A DNA stretch of 22,875 bases from JARFPW01 sp035464655 (GCA_035464655.1 DATHRZ010000015.1:1-22875), one strand, 5' to 3'. Positions 6,999 to 15,933 are shown, numbered from the stretch's first letter. Notes: generated by a model not told the origin, from the letters alone. Numbers and translations: made by a program.

Positions 6999-8700
6999 GC
7001 CGGTAGCGCCGAAACCTCCGACGACCGCCGAACACCCGCGGCTGGCCCGCGCTCTTCCGACGCTGGCCGATCTCATCTTCATCGGGATCACGTCGCTCGT
7101 CATCACCGCGGCGGCTCTCCCGATCCTCACCGGCGACGGAGACCTGGCCAGCCACATCCGCATGGGCCAGCTCATCCTCGCCGAGCGCGCCATCCCGCTG
7201 ACGTATCCCTTCAGCTTCGCGATGGGCGACGCGCGCTTCCTCGGACACGCGTGGCTGGGCGAGGTGGTGCTGGCGGCGACCCACTCGGCCGGCGGCCTGG
7301 CCGCGATCCTGGTGCTCTCGGGCGTCCTGATCGGCCTCTGCTTCGCGGTCCTCTTCCGCTTCCTGGTGGCGCGCGGCGTGGGCGTGTACCCGGCGCTCGC
7401 CGCGACCGGGCTGGCGGCCGGGGGTTCGGCGCTGCACTGGCTGGGACGGTCGCACCTGTTCACCTGGTATTTCGCGCTGCTGCTGCTGGTGTTCCTGGAG
7501 GGCCGGCGGGGCAGGGCATGGTTGCTCGCGCCCGCGTTCGTGCTCTGGACCAACCTCCACGGCGGCTTCACGTACGGCATCCTGCTGATCGCCCTCTACC
7601 TGGCGGCGGCGAAGCTCGACGCCGTCGCCGGCAGCCCCGACGGGGCGGGAAGCCACACAGCGCCGGGGACCGACCGACCCGTCGCGACCGCCGCGCGACC
7701 GGATGGGTGGGGCGCGCGTTGGCAGGCCCTCGTGCGCACCCTCAGCGCGGACCAGGCGGTGCGCTTCTACGGCGCCTGCCTCGCCTGGGCGCTGGCGGGC
7801 AGCCTCCTGAACCCGCGGGGGCCCTTCCTGTACGTGGAGATCGGCGCGCTGCTCGGCGACGCGAGCATCATCGACCAGATCAACGAGTTCCGCTCGCCGG
7901 ACTTCCACTGGGGGTTCGCGACGCCGTTCCTGGCTGCGCTGCTGCTGTCTATCGCCGCGCTCGGGCTGCGCAGGGAGCGGATGCCCACGGCGTGGCTCCT
8001 GGTTCTGGGCGCCAACACGTACTACGCGCTCTACTCGGCCAGGAACATCCCGCTGTTCATGCTCATCGCGTTCCCGCTGGTGGTCATCTTCGCGTCCCGC
8101 GGCTGGCGCTGGCTCGGCGCCCGAGCCGACGGCGGCGCCGCCTCCTTCGTGCGCCAGAAGGCGCTCCAGGGCCCGGGCTGGCTCTCGTTCGTGTTCGCCG
8201 GGGGGCTCGCCCTCCTCGCGGTCAACCATGGCCGGCTCTCGGGGACGCAACTGCTTCCCGGCACGTTCTCACCGGACCGCTTTCCGGTCGAGACGGTCCG
8301 CGACGCCCGACGCGCCGACCTGCAGGGGCCGATCTTCAACGAGATGATCTGGGGCGGCTACGTCGCGTACGCCTGGCCCGAGCGCCGCTCGTTCCTCGAC
8401 GGCCTGATCTACGACGGCGACCTGCTGGAGGAGTACCGCACGGTGGCGTTGGCGAAGCCCGGCTGGCGCGCCGCGATCGCCGATCGGGGTTTCCGGCTCG
8501 CGCTCGTGCCGCCGGACGGGCCGCTCGCCGAGCACCTCGTGGACGAGCCAGGCTGGGGCCTCTGGGACTGCGACGGCACGGCCGTGATCCTGGTGCGCGA
8601 CCAGGGGGGTGTCCGTGGCGAGGGGGCACGCACACGTCTGGAGGAGTGTCGGGCGGAGCGAGAGGCGCGGGAGGGGACGCTTCCGCGGTTGACCGAGTAG
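6991..8700 (+). CDS. Polytopic membrane protein, probable GT-C-type glycosyltransferase
   Basis: A 569-residue protein with about 9-12 hydrophobic segments from residue 25 to about 420, then a soluble C-terminal domain of about 150 residues. The N-terminal part shows features of GT-C glycosyltransferases, which use polyprenyl-phosphate sugars: an acidic loop GDGDLASHIRMG (residues 48-59) after the first membrane helix, PFSF (73-76), and GHAWLGEV (85-92). WTNLHGGF and NPRG motifs follow further on. The C-terminal domain (FNEMIWGGYVAYAWP... then FLDGLIYDGD) recalls the periplasmic part of this family. The ATG at 6991 lies within the end of the TPR gene (ATGCCTGA overlap). The acceptor and sugar cannot be told. 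The GT2 gene that meets it tail to tail, 9 bases away, could make its lipid-linked sugar donor, though it belongs to another operon. Confidence 0.7.
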   Translation: MPEPVAPKPPTTAEHPRLARALPTLADLIFIGITSLVITAAALPILTGDGDLASHIRMGQLILAERAIPLTYPFSFAMGDARFLGHAWLGEVVLAATHSAGGLAAILVLSGVLIGLCFAVLFRFLVARGVGVYPALAATGLAAGGSALHWLGRSHLFTWYFALLLLVFLEGRRGRAWLLAPAFVLWTNLHGGFTYGILLIALYLAAAKLDAVAGSPDGAGSHTAPGTDRPVATAARPDGWGARWQALVRTLSADQAVRFYGACLAWALAGSLLNPRGPFLYVEIGALLGDASIIDQINEFRSPDFHWGFATPFLAALLLSIAALGLRRERMPTAWLLVLGANTYYALYSARNIPLFMLIAFPLVVIFASRGWRWLGARADGGAASFVRQKALQGPGWLSFVFAGGLALLAVNHGRLSGTQLLPGTFSPDRFPVETVRDARRADLQGPIFNEMIWGGYVAYAWPERRSFLDGLIYDGDLLEEYRTVALAKPGWRAAIADRGFRLALVPPDGPLAEHLVDEPGWGLWDCDGTAVILVRDQGGVRGEGARTRLEECRAEREAREGTLPRLTE

Positions 8701-8709
8701 CCCGGTCGA

Positions 8710-9501
8710 TCAGCCCGGCAGCCGAGCCTGCCGCGCGCCAAGGCCCAGCGAGGCCGGGTAGTTCCACCGCAGCCGGATCAGATCCCGCAGCACCGGGCCC
8801 ACCGAGCGCACGCCGATCTTGGAGCCCTTCACGTCGTGCCAACGCGGCAGCGGGCACTCGATCACGCTGCGCCGCACCGCGCCGATGTCGCCCCGCGCCT
8901 CGATCAGGCGCGCGAGCAGCTCCACGTCGAAGAGCCAGCCGGTGACGAAGGGCTGCGTGAACACGGCTCGCAGCTCGTCGGAGGCGCGGAACAGCTTGGC
9001 TCCACACTGCGTGTCGTAGACCGGCAGGTGGAGCCAGGCGGAGAACATCGTGGCCATCGCCCGGCCCAGGTAGTGCCGGTGCATCTTCCGATCGATCTTC
9101 CGCCCCAGCAGCCGCACCCGGCTGCCGAGCACCCAGTCCAGGTGGTCGTTCAGCTCCAGCGTTTCGCGGAACTCCAGGATGGACTCCAGTGGCGTGGCCA
9201 GGTCGGCGTCCCAGAAGCCGACGTAGCGCGGATTGGACTCGAGCGCCGCCAGGATGCCGCTGCGCACGGCCTCCGCCTTGCCCCGGTTCTCCGCCAGGCG
9301 GAGCACGCTCACGCGGTCGCCCCCGCTCGCCGCCATCTCCTGGAGCACCACGAACGTCCCGTCCGTGCTGCCGTCGTCCACGAACAGGAAGTCGATCGCC
9401 TCGGACGCCACCAGAAAGCCCCTGTATTCGGCCACCGGAAGGCGCTCGGCCTCGTTGTAGCAGGGGACGACCATCGTCGTGCGGCCGCTGGGTGCGCTCA
9501 T
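8710..9501 (-). CDS. GT2 polyprenyl-phosphate glycosyltransferase (dolichyl-P-glucose synthase-like)
   Basis: A 263-residue GT-A-fold enzyme. It has VVPCYNEAERLP at the N-terminus, VDDGSTDGT (residues 41-49), NRGKAEAVR, and the metal-binding DAD in FWDADLATP (98-100). The QCGAKLFR segment (165-172) is typical of ALG5/DPG-synthase-like enzymes, as is a late W-F-D-V-E-L-L stretch. Such enzymes move a sugar from a nucleotide-sugar to a polyprenyl phosphate at the inner face of the membrane. There are no C-terminal membrane helices, unlike GtrB-type relatives. The start ATG (9499-9501) overlaps the stop of the methyltransferase by four bases (ATGA), so it is the last gene of the minus-strand operon. 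It ends 9 bases from the converging membrane-protein gene. Confidence 0.85.
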   Translation of the reverse strand: MSAPSGRTTMVVPCYNEAERLPVAEYRGFLVASEAIDFLFVDDGSTDGTFVVLQEMAASGGDRVSVLRLAENRGKAEAVRSGILAALESNPRYVGFWDADLATPLESILEFRETLELNDHLDWVLGSRVRLLGRKIDRKMHRHYLGRAMATMFSAWLHLPVYDTQCGAKLFRASDELRAVFTQPFVTGWLFDVELLARLIEARGDIGAVRRSVIECPLPRWHDVKGSKIGVRSVGPVLRDLIRLRWNYPASLGLGARQARLPG

Positions 9502-10352
9502 GTGTGGGATTCGGGCTGCGCGGGTCGGTCCAAGTGCGGGCCGTGCTCGTCCGCGGGTACGTGCGGCGGCCGGCGGCGCGGGTCCAGAGCGCCTGCCTCG
9601 CGCCTCAATAACGCGATCAGGCTCAGCCCGTCCTCGAAAGCGGCGCCACCGTCGCCGATCGCGGCGGCCAGCGCGGGCGCCTCACCGCCGAAGATGCCCG
9701 TGAGGACGCGGTTGGCGGGCGCCGGCGGTACGCGCAGGTCGGTGTTCTCGTGCCCCGAGGCCCGCCCGAGGCGCGCGCCGATGCGGCGAACCAGGCGGAT
9801 CAGGGGGAAGAGCCGGGCGTTGTAGTGGGAGAGCAGCCGTTCGGAGACCGGCAGCCCGTGCCACACGGCCCGGAGGCGGTCGATGGTGTAGCGGCGGTAG
9901 TGGCCGAACGTGACGTCGTGCACGCTCCACAGATCGGGGTGCGCAGGCACCGTCAGAAGCAGGTGGGCACCCGGCTTCATGAGCGCGAGGACGCCGCTGG
10001 TCAGCTCGAAGTCGTCGGGGACGTGCTCGATGACGTCGGTGAGCAGGACGAGGTCCGCGGCGCGGGCTTCTTCGTCGCCGGTGCCGGGGACCGTCCCCTC
10101 GAGAAAACGAGCGTCCGGGAAACGCTCCCGCGCGAGCCGGATGCCCTCCGCCGACGGATCGACGCCCACGGCGTCGTGCCGGTCGGCGAACGCCGCGACG
10201 TTCGCCCCGGTCCCGCAGCCGACGTCCAGCACGCGGCCGCCGTCCGGCGGCAGGATCACCTCGCCCAGCGTGCGCAGGACGCGCCTGCGGCCTGCGAACC
10301 ACCAGTGGTGACGTTCGATCCGGGCGTGAAGCCGGAAGAGCTCGGGACCCAC
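9498..10352 (-). CDS. SAM-dependent class I methyltransferase
   Basis: A 284-residue methyltransferase. Motif I VLDVGCGTG is at residues 41-49, an acidic VGVDPS follows, then DVIEHVPDD as the post-I region and GAHLLLTVPAH as the next strand. The N-terminal ERHHWWFAGRRR and the later GHYRRYT are the signature of a methyltransferase group common in polysaccharide and glycolipid clusters, where a sugar or lipid hydroxyl is the likely acceptor; the substrate here is unknown. The C-terminal ~40 residues are Pro/Arg-rich and poorly conserved in appearance. The start is a GTG at 10352, 36 bases after the small membrane protein, without a clear ribosome-binding site, so it could lie a little downstream. 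It is coupled to the GT2 by an ATGA overlap. Confidence 0.85.
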   Translation of the reverse strand: MGPELFRLHARIERHHWWFAGRRRVLRTLGEVILPPDGGRVLDVGCGTGANVAAFADRHDAVGVDPSAEGIRLARERFPDARFLEGTVPGTGDEEARAADLVLLTDVIEHVPDDFELTSGVLALMKPGAHLLLTVPAHPDLWSVHDVTFGHYRRYTIDRLRAVWHGLPVSERLLSHYNARLFPLIRLVRRIGARLGRASGHENTDLRVPPAPANRVLTGIFGGEAPALAAAIGDGGAAFEDGLSLIALLRREAGALDPRRRPPHVPADEHGPHLDRPAQPESHT

Positions 10353-10388
10353 CGTCGCCGGCGGTCGGGGTGCGTCGGGGAGCGGCGG

Positions 10389-10736
10389 TTAGCGCAACCG
10401 GTCCCCGAGATGGTCGCCCAGGCGCTCCCCGCCGGAGGCGTCCGGGCGCATCAGGTCGCGCCAGAAGCCGCGCGGGGCCAGGCCCACGCCCGCGGGAACC
10501 CCGAACAGGACGAGCAGGAAGACGAACATGAAGACGCGCCGGCCCGGGAAGAACACCGAGACCATGAGCGCGATGCCGACGACCGCCAGGAGCAGCACGC
10601 GGGCGGCCCGGATCGGATCGGAGGATCGGTCCCGCAGGTAGGAGCCCGCCCACACGGTCGCCACGACCGCCGCGGTATACAACAGGGTCACCACGCCGCC
10701 GCCGAACCCCGCCAAGGCCTGCTGAATGAAACGCAT
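10389..10736 (-). CDS. Small membrane protein, three predicted helices
   Basis: A 115-residue protein I do not recognise. Hydrophobic segments lie at about residues 13-34, 44-63 and 66-86, with a positively charged loop (YLRDRSSDPIRAAR) between the first two and an Arg/Asp-rich cytoplasmic-like tail of about 30 residues. The ATG at 10736 has an AGAGG ribosome-binding site a few bases before it. It overlaps the stop of the GGDEF-EAL gene by one base (TGATG), so the two are probably translated together. The context suggests a partner of the c-di-GMP enzyme or of the glycosylation enzymes downstream, but that rests on position alone. Confidence 0.7.
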   Translation of the reverse strand: MRFIQQALAGFGGGVVTLLYTAAVVATVWAGSYLRDRSSDPIRAARVLLLAVVGIALMVSVFFPGRRVFMFVFLLVLFGVPAGVGLAPRGFWRDLMRPDASGGERLGDHLGDRLR

Positions 10737-12577
10737 CACGACCTCTCCACTCCCGTGTCCCCGGGCTTCCGCGACCTCGATCGCGGGCCCGTGCGTCCCC
10801 CACCTCGCGCCCCGAAGCGGGCGGTCCAGCGTGTCGGCTCTCCCGCGTCGGCGGCGCCATGATCGGGCTCGGCGCCCGGTTCGACGCCGGCCCGGCTCGC
10901 GGCGTCCGCCAGGAACCTGCTCGCCGCTCCGCCGTCCATCGCCGAGGAGAACAGGTTCCCCTGGCCGTACTCGCACCGCAAGACCCGGAGCTCCTCAAGC
11001 TGACTGGCCGTCTCCACGCCCTCGCCGACGACGTCCATGCCCAGGTTGTGGGCCAGCGCGGCGATCGACCAGACGAGGCCCGAGTCGCCCTCCTCGCGCC
11101 CCAACTCCCGGATGAACGAGCGATCGATCTTGACGGTGTCGAACGGATACCGGTGCAGGTATCCGAGCGAGCTGTAGCCCGTCCCGAAGTCGTCGATCGA
11201 CAGCCGCAGCCCCATCGCCTTCAAGGCATGCAGCGTCGCGCCGAGCGACTCGGTCTCACCCATGATCGCGCGCTCGGTCACGTCCAGCATGATGCCGCGC
11301 CCGGAACCGAGTCCGCTCTTGGTAAGGATGTCCCGGATGCGCTCCGCGGCGCCAGGTTCACGCAACTGCGACCCGGCGACGTTGATGCTCATGGTGAGCT
11401 CCGGATCGCGCGGGAAGTCCCGGCGCCACTCGCCAAGCTGGCGGCACGCCTCCTCGAACAGCCACCAGCCGATGGGCCCGATCATGCCCGTTTCCTCCGC
11501 CAGCGCGAGGAAGGAGCCCGGGTAGAGCAGGCCGCGGCGCGGGTGCTGCCAGCGCAGCAGCGCCTCGAAGCCCGCGAGCTGGCTCGAGGACAGGGTGACG
11601 ATCGGCTGGTAGTGGACGAGGAGCTGCTTTTCCTTGAGCGCGCGCGACAGGTCCGTCTGCGTCTGCATCAGTTCCTCGACCTCTGCGCGCATGGTCTCGT
11701 CGAAGACCTCGTAGCGCCCGGGCCCGAACGACTTGGCGCGATACATCGCGATGTCGGCGTCCCGCAGGACCTCTTCGGGACTCTTGTAGTGCTTCTCGCC
11801 CAGCGCGACGCCGATCGAGGCCGACGCGAAGACCTCGTGGCCGCGCAGGTTGAGGGGGGTCTCGAGGGCCTCCGCGATGCGCTCGGCCACGCGCACCGCG
11901 TCCTCCACGCCGTCGACCGTGTCCAGGAGGATGGCGAACTCGTCGCCACCCATGCGCGCGACGGTGTCCACCTCGCGCAGGCACGACTTCAGCGCGGCGG
12001 CGACCAGCACCAGGAACTCGTCGCCGACCATGTGGCCGAGGCTGTCGTTGACGACCTTGAAGCGGTCGAGGTCCAGGAACAGCACCGCGAACTGATCCGC
12101 GCCGCTGCGCTGTGCGCGCTGGATCGCCCGCTCCAGACGATCCCGGAACAGGCTCCGGTTGGGGAGCCCGGTCAGGCCGTCGTGGAGCGCGTTGTGCTGG
12201 AGCTTGCGGATCCGGTGGGCGTGCGAGGAAACGTCGCGGATCGTCAGGACCCAGCCGCCCTCGACGCCCTCGGTGGAGGCCGTGGCCGCGGAGACGAGGC
12301 ACTGAAGGCGATCGCCTTCGCCGGAGCGAACGCGCACCTCCTTCCCCGGCACCGTGCCCTCGGAGGCGAGCGTCTGGTGGAATCGCTCGAACTCCGCCGC
12401 GGAAGCGAACAGTGTGGATGCCTTCCGGCCCACGAGATCCTGTTCGGATCGCGCGAGAAGCGCGCACGCAGCGTCGTTGACGGCCACAATGCGGCCATCG
12501 CCGGACACCACGAGGGTGGGTTCCGGCATGCGCTGGAACAGTGCGCGAAACGCGAGTTCTCCGTGAATGCGGGTCAC
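10736..12577 (-). CDS. PAS-GGDEF-EAL protein (c-di-GMP synthesis and breakdown)
   Basis: A 613-residue soluble protein. A PAS sensor domain (about residues 8-115) is followed by a GGDEF domain with intact GGDEF at 210-214 and an intact inhibitory I-site RxxD at 201-204. An EAL domain follows with EAL at 338-340. Other EAL catalytic positions are seen: N399, DDFGTG from 462, K483, E519/E522 and Q539. One metal-ligand position, normally Glu in the LExTE motif, is Asp (D432 in LDVTE). Both activities are therefore plausible, with the PAS domain or I-site setting the balance. The last ~50 residues are a low-complexity Arg/Gly/Pro tail. The start is a GTG at 12577 with only a weak ribosome-binding site. 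It is the first gene of a four-gene operon and is divergent from the histidine kinase, with 220 bases between them. Confidence 0.92.
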   Translation of the reverse strand: MTRIHGELAFRALFQRMPEPTLVVSGDGRIVAVNDAACALLARSEQDLVGRKASTLFASAAEFERFHQTLASEGTVPGKEVRVRSGEGDRLQCLVSAATASTEGVEGGWVLTIRDVSSHAHRIRKLQHNALHDGLTGLPNRSLFRDRLERAIQRAQRSGADQFAVLFLDLDRFKVVNDSLGHMVGDEFLVLVAAALKSCLREVDTVARMGGDEFAILLDTVDGVEDAVRVAERIAEALETPLNLRGHEVFASASIGVALGEKHYKSPEEVLRDADIAMYRAKSFGPGRYEVFDETMRAEVEELMQTQTDLSRALKEKQLLVHYQPIVTLSSSQLAGFEALLRWQHPRRGLLYPGSFLALAEETGMIGPIGWWLFEEACRQLGEWRRDFPRDPELTMSINVAGSQLREPGAAERIRDILTKSGLGSGRGIMLDVTERAIMGETESLGATLHALKAMGLRLSIDDFGTGYSSLGYLHRYPFDTVKIDRSFIRELGREEGDSGLVWSIAALAHNLGMDVVGEGVETASQLEELRVLRCEYGQGNLFSSAMDGGAASRFLADAASRAGVEPGAEPDHGAADAGEPTRWTARFGARGGGRTGPRSRSRKPGDTGVERS

Positions 12578-12797
12578 ATCAGAAGCTCGTGTATCCGAAC
12601 GTCCGGCGGGAGAGGTGCCGGGAAAGGTCGGGTGTCATGGGAGCATCCCCCCATCAGAATGTCCTCAAACGACGGAACCTACCATGTCTACATGGGACGA
12701 ACCAGCGCCCGTTTCGTCACCGCGGAAGGCCGCCTCCGGCCACCACAGTGCCTGCCGGATTGCCGCGCCCGTAGCCGCGAACGTAGCATAGCCTCCC
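12578..12797. promoter_or_regulatory. Divergent promoter region
   Basis: This gap must hold the promoters for both the GGDEF-EAL operon (minus) and the histidine kinase (plus). I see a small ATGGG/CCCAT inverted repeat near 12640, but no convincing sigma-70 or sigma-54 boxes on either strand. Confidence 0.4.
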
Positions 12798-14510
12798 ATG
12801 AGCCTCCGGGGGAAAGTCCTGCTGCTGTTCACCACGTTCGCGGTGGTACCCCTGCTGGCCATCGGCTTCTTCGACTACTTCAGCTCGGTCGACGCCCTGT
12901 CCCGCCTGATCGAGAACGAGAACCGCAACCTCGCCGCCCGCCTCGCGGCGGAGCTGGACCGCGGCGCCAGCCGCCGCACCGACGATATCGCGACGTGGGC
13001 GCTGGAGCCCGGCATAATCGCCGGCGTGGCGGGGGACGCCGACATCGGGGAGTCGGCGTTGCGCGGGCTGATCGAGGGCACGCCGTGGGTCGAGGGGGGA
13101 CAGCTCCGCGACGCCTCGGGCTCGGTCGTCGTGGACCTGCCGGTGCCCCAGCCCGCGGCGCTGGACGCTTGCCTGTCAGGCCACCGGCTGCTGATCCCCA
13201 TCCGCCGGGGCGTGCAGGGTCCAGGGGGCGGCGGCGAGCTCCGCGTCTGGGCGCGTTTCGACGAAGTGTTCCCCGCCGAGGCGCTGCGCATGCGGCTCGG
13301 CACGGAGGGCTATACGGTGATCGCGGACCGGGGCTCGGGCGAGCTGCTCAGCCACGCCGACTGCGCCGCGCTGGCGCAGGCGGACGGTACGCCGCTGGCC
13401 GAGGCGGTGGCCGCCGGGGCGCGCGGAGACCTGGCCTTCGACGATAGCGGCGGCGATCGCTTCGCCTCCTTCGCGCCACTCGTGGCCGGCGACTGGGTGG
13501 TGGCGAGCGTGCTGTTCCCGGCCGAATTCACCACGCCGTACGCGGACGCGCGCCTGGTCTACCTGCTCCTGGTCGTCCTCATCACGCTGGGCACTGCGCT
13601 GGCGTTCAGCCTGCTGCTGCGGCGCATCATGGGCTCGCTCACCGAGCTGACCCGCGCCACCGACCAGATCGCCGCGGGCGACCTGCAGCCCTGGCTGCCG
13701 ATGCCCCAGAACGACGAGGTTGGCCACCTGACCCTGGCGTTCGGCGCGATGACGGCCCGGCTGAGAGAGCTGCTGCAGGAGATCGCGGTGGCCCGGCCGC
13801 TGGCGATGATGGCCGAGTTCGCGCCCAACCTGGCGCACGAGATCCGGAACCCGCTCAGCTCGATCCGCCTGAACCTCCAGGAGCTGGACCGGGACGTCCG
13901 CAAGGGCCGCCTGCCCGAGGAGGTGGGGGAGCCCGTGACGATCTCGCTCCAGGAGATCAACCGCCTGGAGAAGGTCGTGCAGTCCGTCCTGGCGATGGCG
14001 CGGTCGGACGCCGCCCCCGAGGAGGCGACCGACATCGCCATCAACAAGCTGGTGCTGGACGCAACGCGGGTCCTGAGCCCCGAGTTGCGCGAGCGCGGCG
14101 TCGACCTGCAGACCTCGCTTTCCCAGCGCGCCGACGGGATCGTCCACGGGCGGCCCGAAGAGCTTCAAGGGGCCCTCATGAACCTTCTGTACAACGCGAT
14201 GGAGTCGATGCCGGACGGCGGGACTCTGCGCGTGCGCACGACCTGGAACTCGCGCGTCTCGCCGAGCGCCATGCGGATTTACGTGGCGGACCAGGGGCCG
14301 GGCATCCCGCCGGAGACCCGCGAGCGTATCTTCCAGCCGTTCTACACGACCAAGTCCGGCGGCACGGGGCTGGGACTGTCGCAGGCGCTCAGGACCGTGC
14401 GCGAGCACGGGGGCCGGCTGTATCTGGAACGCGGCTCGGAGATGGTCGGTGGCACGGAATTCGTGATGGAGCTGCCCGCACGGATGGCGGGCCGCGACGG
14501 GCCAGGTTGA
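12798..14510 (+). CDS. Membrane sensor histidine kinase (NtrB-like)
   Basis: A 570-residue kinase. A first membrane helix (residues 5-25) and a second (about 253-276) enclose a ~225-residue extracytoplasmic sensor region that looks like a Cache domain, for example the AEALRMRLGTEGYTVIADR stretch. A HAMP domain follows (about 277-330), then HisKA with the phospho-acceptor His347 in NLAHEIRNPLSS. The HATPase_c domain has the N-box NLLYNAMESM (Asn466), DQGPGIP and GGTGLGLS. The kinase type fits NtrB/AtoS-like partners of sigma-54 activators, and such an activator is encoded 64 bases downstream. The signal sensed is unknown. No clear ribosome-binding site precedes ATG 12798, but the membrane helix begins directly after it. 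Confidence 0.92.
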   Translation: MSLRGKVLLLFTTFAVVPLLAIGFFDYFSSVDALSRLIENENRNLAARLAAELDRGASRRTDDIATWALEPGIIAGVAGDADIGESALRGLIEGTPWVEGGQLRDASGSVVVDLPVPQPAALDACLSGHRLLIPIRRGVQGPGGGGELRVWARFDEVFPAEALRMRLGTEGYTVIADRGSGELLSHADCAALAQADGTPLAEAVAAGARGDLAFDDSGGDRFASFAPLVAGDWVVASVLFPAEFTTPYADARLVYLLLVVLITLGTALAFSLLLRRIMGSLTELTRATDQIAAGDLQPWLPMPQNDEVGHLTLAFGAMTARLRELLQEIAVARPLAMMAEFAPNLAHEIRNPLSSIRLNLQELDRDVRKGRLPEEVGEPVTISLQEINRLEKVVQSVLAMARSDAAPEEATDIAINKLVLDATRVLSPELRERGVDLQTSLSQRADGIVHGRPEELQGALMNLLYNAMESMPDGGTLRVRTTWNSRVSPSAMRIYVADQGPGIPPETRERIFQPFYTTKSGGTGLGLSQALRTVREHGGRLYLERGSEMVGGTEFVMELPARMAGRDGPG

Positions 14511-14574
14511 GGGGGGCGACCGCAACGGGAGCGCGCGAGGCACGCGCACCGGGCGGAAACCGAGGGGAGGCGCG

Positions 14575-15933
14575 ATGAAGGACGGCAGATTGCTGGTCGT
14601 CGACGACGACGATGCGCACCGGAAGACGCTGGCGGGCTACCTCACGCGGCAGGGCTACCGGGTCACCGCGGCCGACAGCGCCGAGCAGGCGCTGATGCTG
14701 CTCGCCGAGGCCGACCCCGAGGTGATTCTCTCCGACATCCGCATGCCGGGCCTGTCCGGGATCGAGCTGCTCGAGAAGCTGATGGAGAGCGAGCACCCCG
14801 CCGACGTCATCCTGATCACCGCGTTCGAGGACATGCAGACAGCCGTCGAGGCGATGCGGATCGGCGCCTACGACTACCTGGTGAAGCCGCTCGATCTGGA
14901 CCGCATCGACGCCGCTCTGGAGCGCTGCTTCTGGGAGCGGCGCAGCCAGCAGGAGGCGCGCGCGGAGGAGGAGCCGCCTGCGCTGGACCTGCGCAACCTG
15001 ATGGTGGGATCCGATCCGAAGATGATCGAGATCTACAAGCTCATCGGGAAGCTCGCCGCGGTGCGCACGCCCGTGCTCATCCGCGGCGAGACCGGCACCG
15101 GAAAGGAGCGCATCGCCCGCGCCATCCACGCGCACTCGGCCAACTCCGACGACCCGTTCATGGCGGTCAACTGCACCGCCCTGCCCGACACGCTCCTGGA
15201 GTCGGAGCTCTTCGGGCACGTCCGCGGCGCGTTCACGGGCGCGGTGGGCGATCGCAAGGGTCGCTTCGAGCTGGCGGGGAAGGGGACCATCCTGCTAGAC
15301 GAGATCGGCGACGTGAGCGCCGCGTTCCAGTCCAAGCTCCTCCGCGTCCTGCAGGAGCGGGAGTTCCAGCCGGTCGGCGCCGAGCAGCCGCGGCGTACGG
15401 AGGCCCGGGTGATCGCCGCCACGCACCGCAACATGGAGGAGCTCGTGGAGGAAGGCGACTTTCGCGAAGACCTCTACTTCCGCCTGCGGGTCATGGAGAT
15501 CGTCGTGCCGCCGCTGCGCGAGCGCCGGGGCGACATCCCCGACCTGGCCCACCACATCCTGCGGCAGGTCACCACCGAGATGGGCAAGGGCGAGCTGGCG
15601 ATCCCCGACCCCGTCATGGACAAGCTCGTCACCTATGACTGGCCCGGGAACGTGCGCGAGCTGGAGAACGCCCTGACCCGCGCCGCCGTTCACGCCCAGG
15701 GCGCGATCGCCGAGGAGAACCTGTTCCTCGGCGCGACCGAGACGGCTCCGACCGCCGCTCCCGACCTGAGCGATCCGGCCCAGGCGTCGCTCGAGTCCAT
15801 GGAGCGCTACCACATCCAGCGGGTCCTGGCGAAGACCGGCGGGCACAAGGCCAACGCGGCCAAGATGCTGGGCATCTCGCGGCCGCGGCTGAACCGGCTG
15901 ATCGACAAGTACGACATCACGGTGCCGGGCTGA
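14575..15933 (+). CDS. NtrC-family sigma-54-dependent response regulator
   Basis: A 452-residue regulator with all three expected domains. The receiver has VVDDDDAH and phospho-acceptor Asp54 in LSDIRMPG, with the lysine in VKPLD. The AAA+ domain has Walker A GETGTGKE (171-178), the sigma-54 contact loop GAFTGA (218-223), a Walker B-type ILLDEIGD, and an RLRVMEI and PLRERRGDIPDL region. A Fis-type helix-turn-helix (about 410-450, GGHKANAAKMLGISRPRLNRL) ends the protein. All key residues are intact, so it should activate sigma-54 promoters after phosphorylation by the kinase upstream. GGGGAGG lies four bases before the ATG. A sigma-54-like site follows at 16084 before the next operon, which is a likely target (inference). 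Confidence 0.95.
   Translation: MKDGRLLVVDDDDAHRKTLAGYLTRQGYRVTAADSAEQALMLLAEADPEVILSDIRMPGLSGIELLEKLMESEHPADVILITAFEDMQTAVEAMRIGAYDYLVKPLDLDRIDAALERCFWERRSQQEARAEEEPPALDLRNLMVGSDPKMIEIYKLIGKLAAVRTPVLIRGETGTGKERIARAIHAHSANSDDPFMAVNCTALPDTLLESELFGHVRGAFTGAVGDRKGRFELAGKGTILLDEIGDVSAAFQSKLLRVLQEREFQPVGAEQPRRTEARVIAATHRNMEELVEEGDFREDLYFRLRVMEIVVPPLRERRGDIPDLAHHILRQVTTEMGKGELAIPDPVMDKLVTYDWPGNVRELENALTRAAVHAQGAIAEENLFLGATETAPTAAPDLSDPAQASLESMERYHIQRVLAKTGGHKANAAKMLGISRPRLNRLIDKYDITVPG

Noticed and set aside
8716..8733. CGGCAG/CTGCCG hairpin at the convergent gene ends as a bidirectional terminator
   Set aside because: It lies inside the GT2 coding end and has no T-run on either side.
9682..10998. 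A 438-codon minus-strand frame covering the methyltransferase and small membrane protein
   Set aside because: It runs out of phase over two well-supported genes, and its product is Arg/Pro/Gly-rich without motifs.
10859..13447. An 862-codon plus-strand frame opposite the GGDEF-EAL gene
   Set aside because: The minus strand carries complete PAS, GGDEF and EAL domains there; the plus frame is an antisense shadow.
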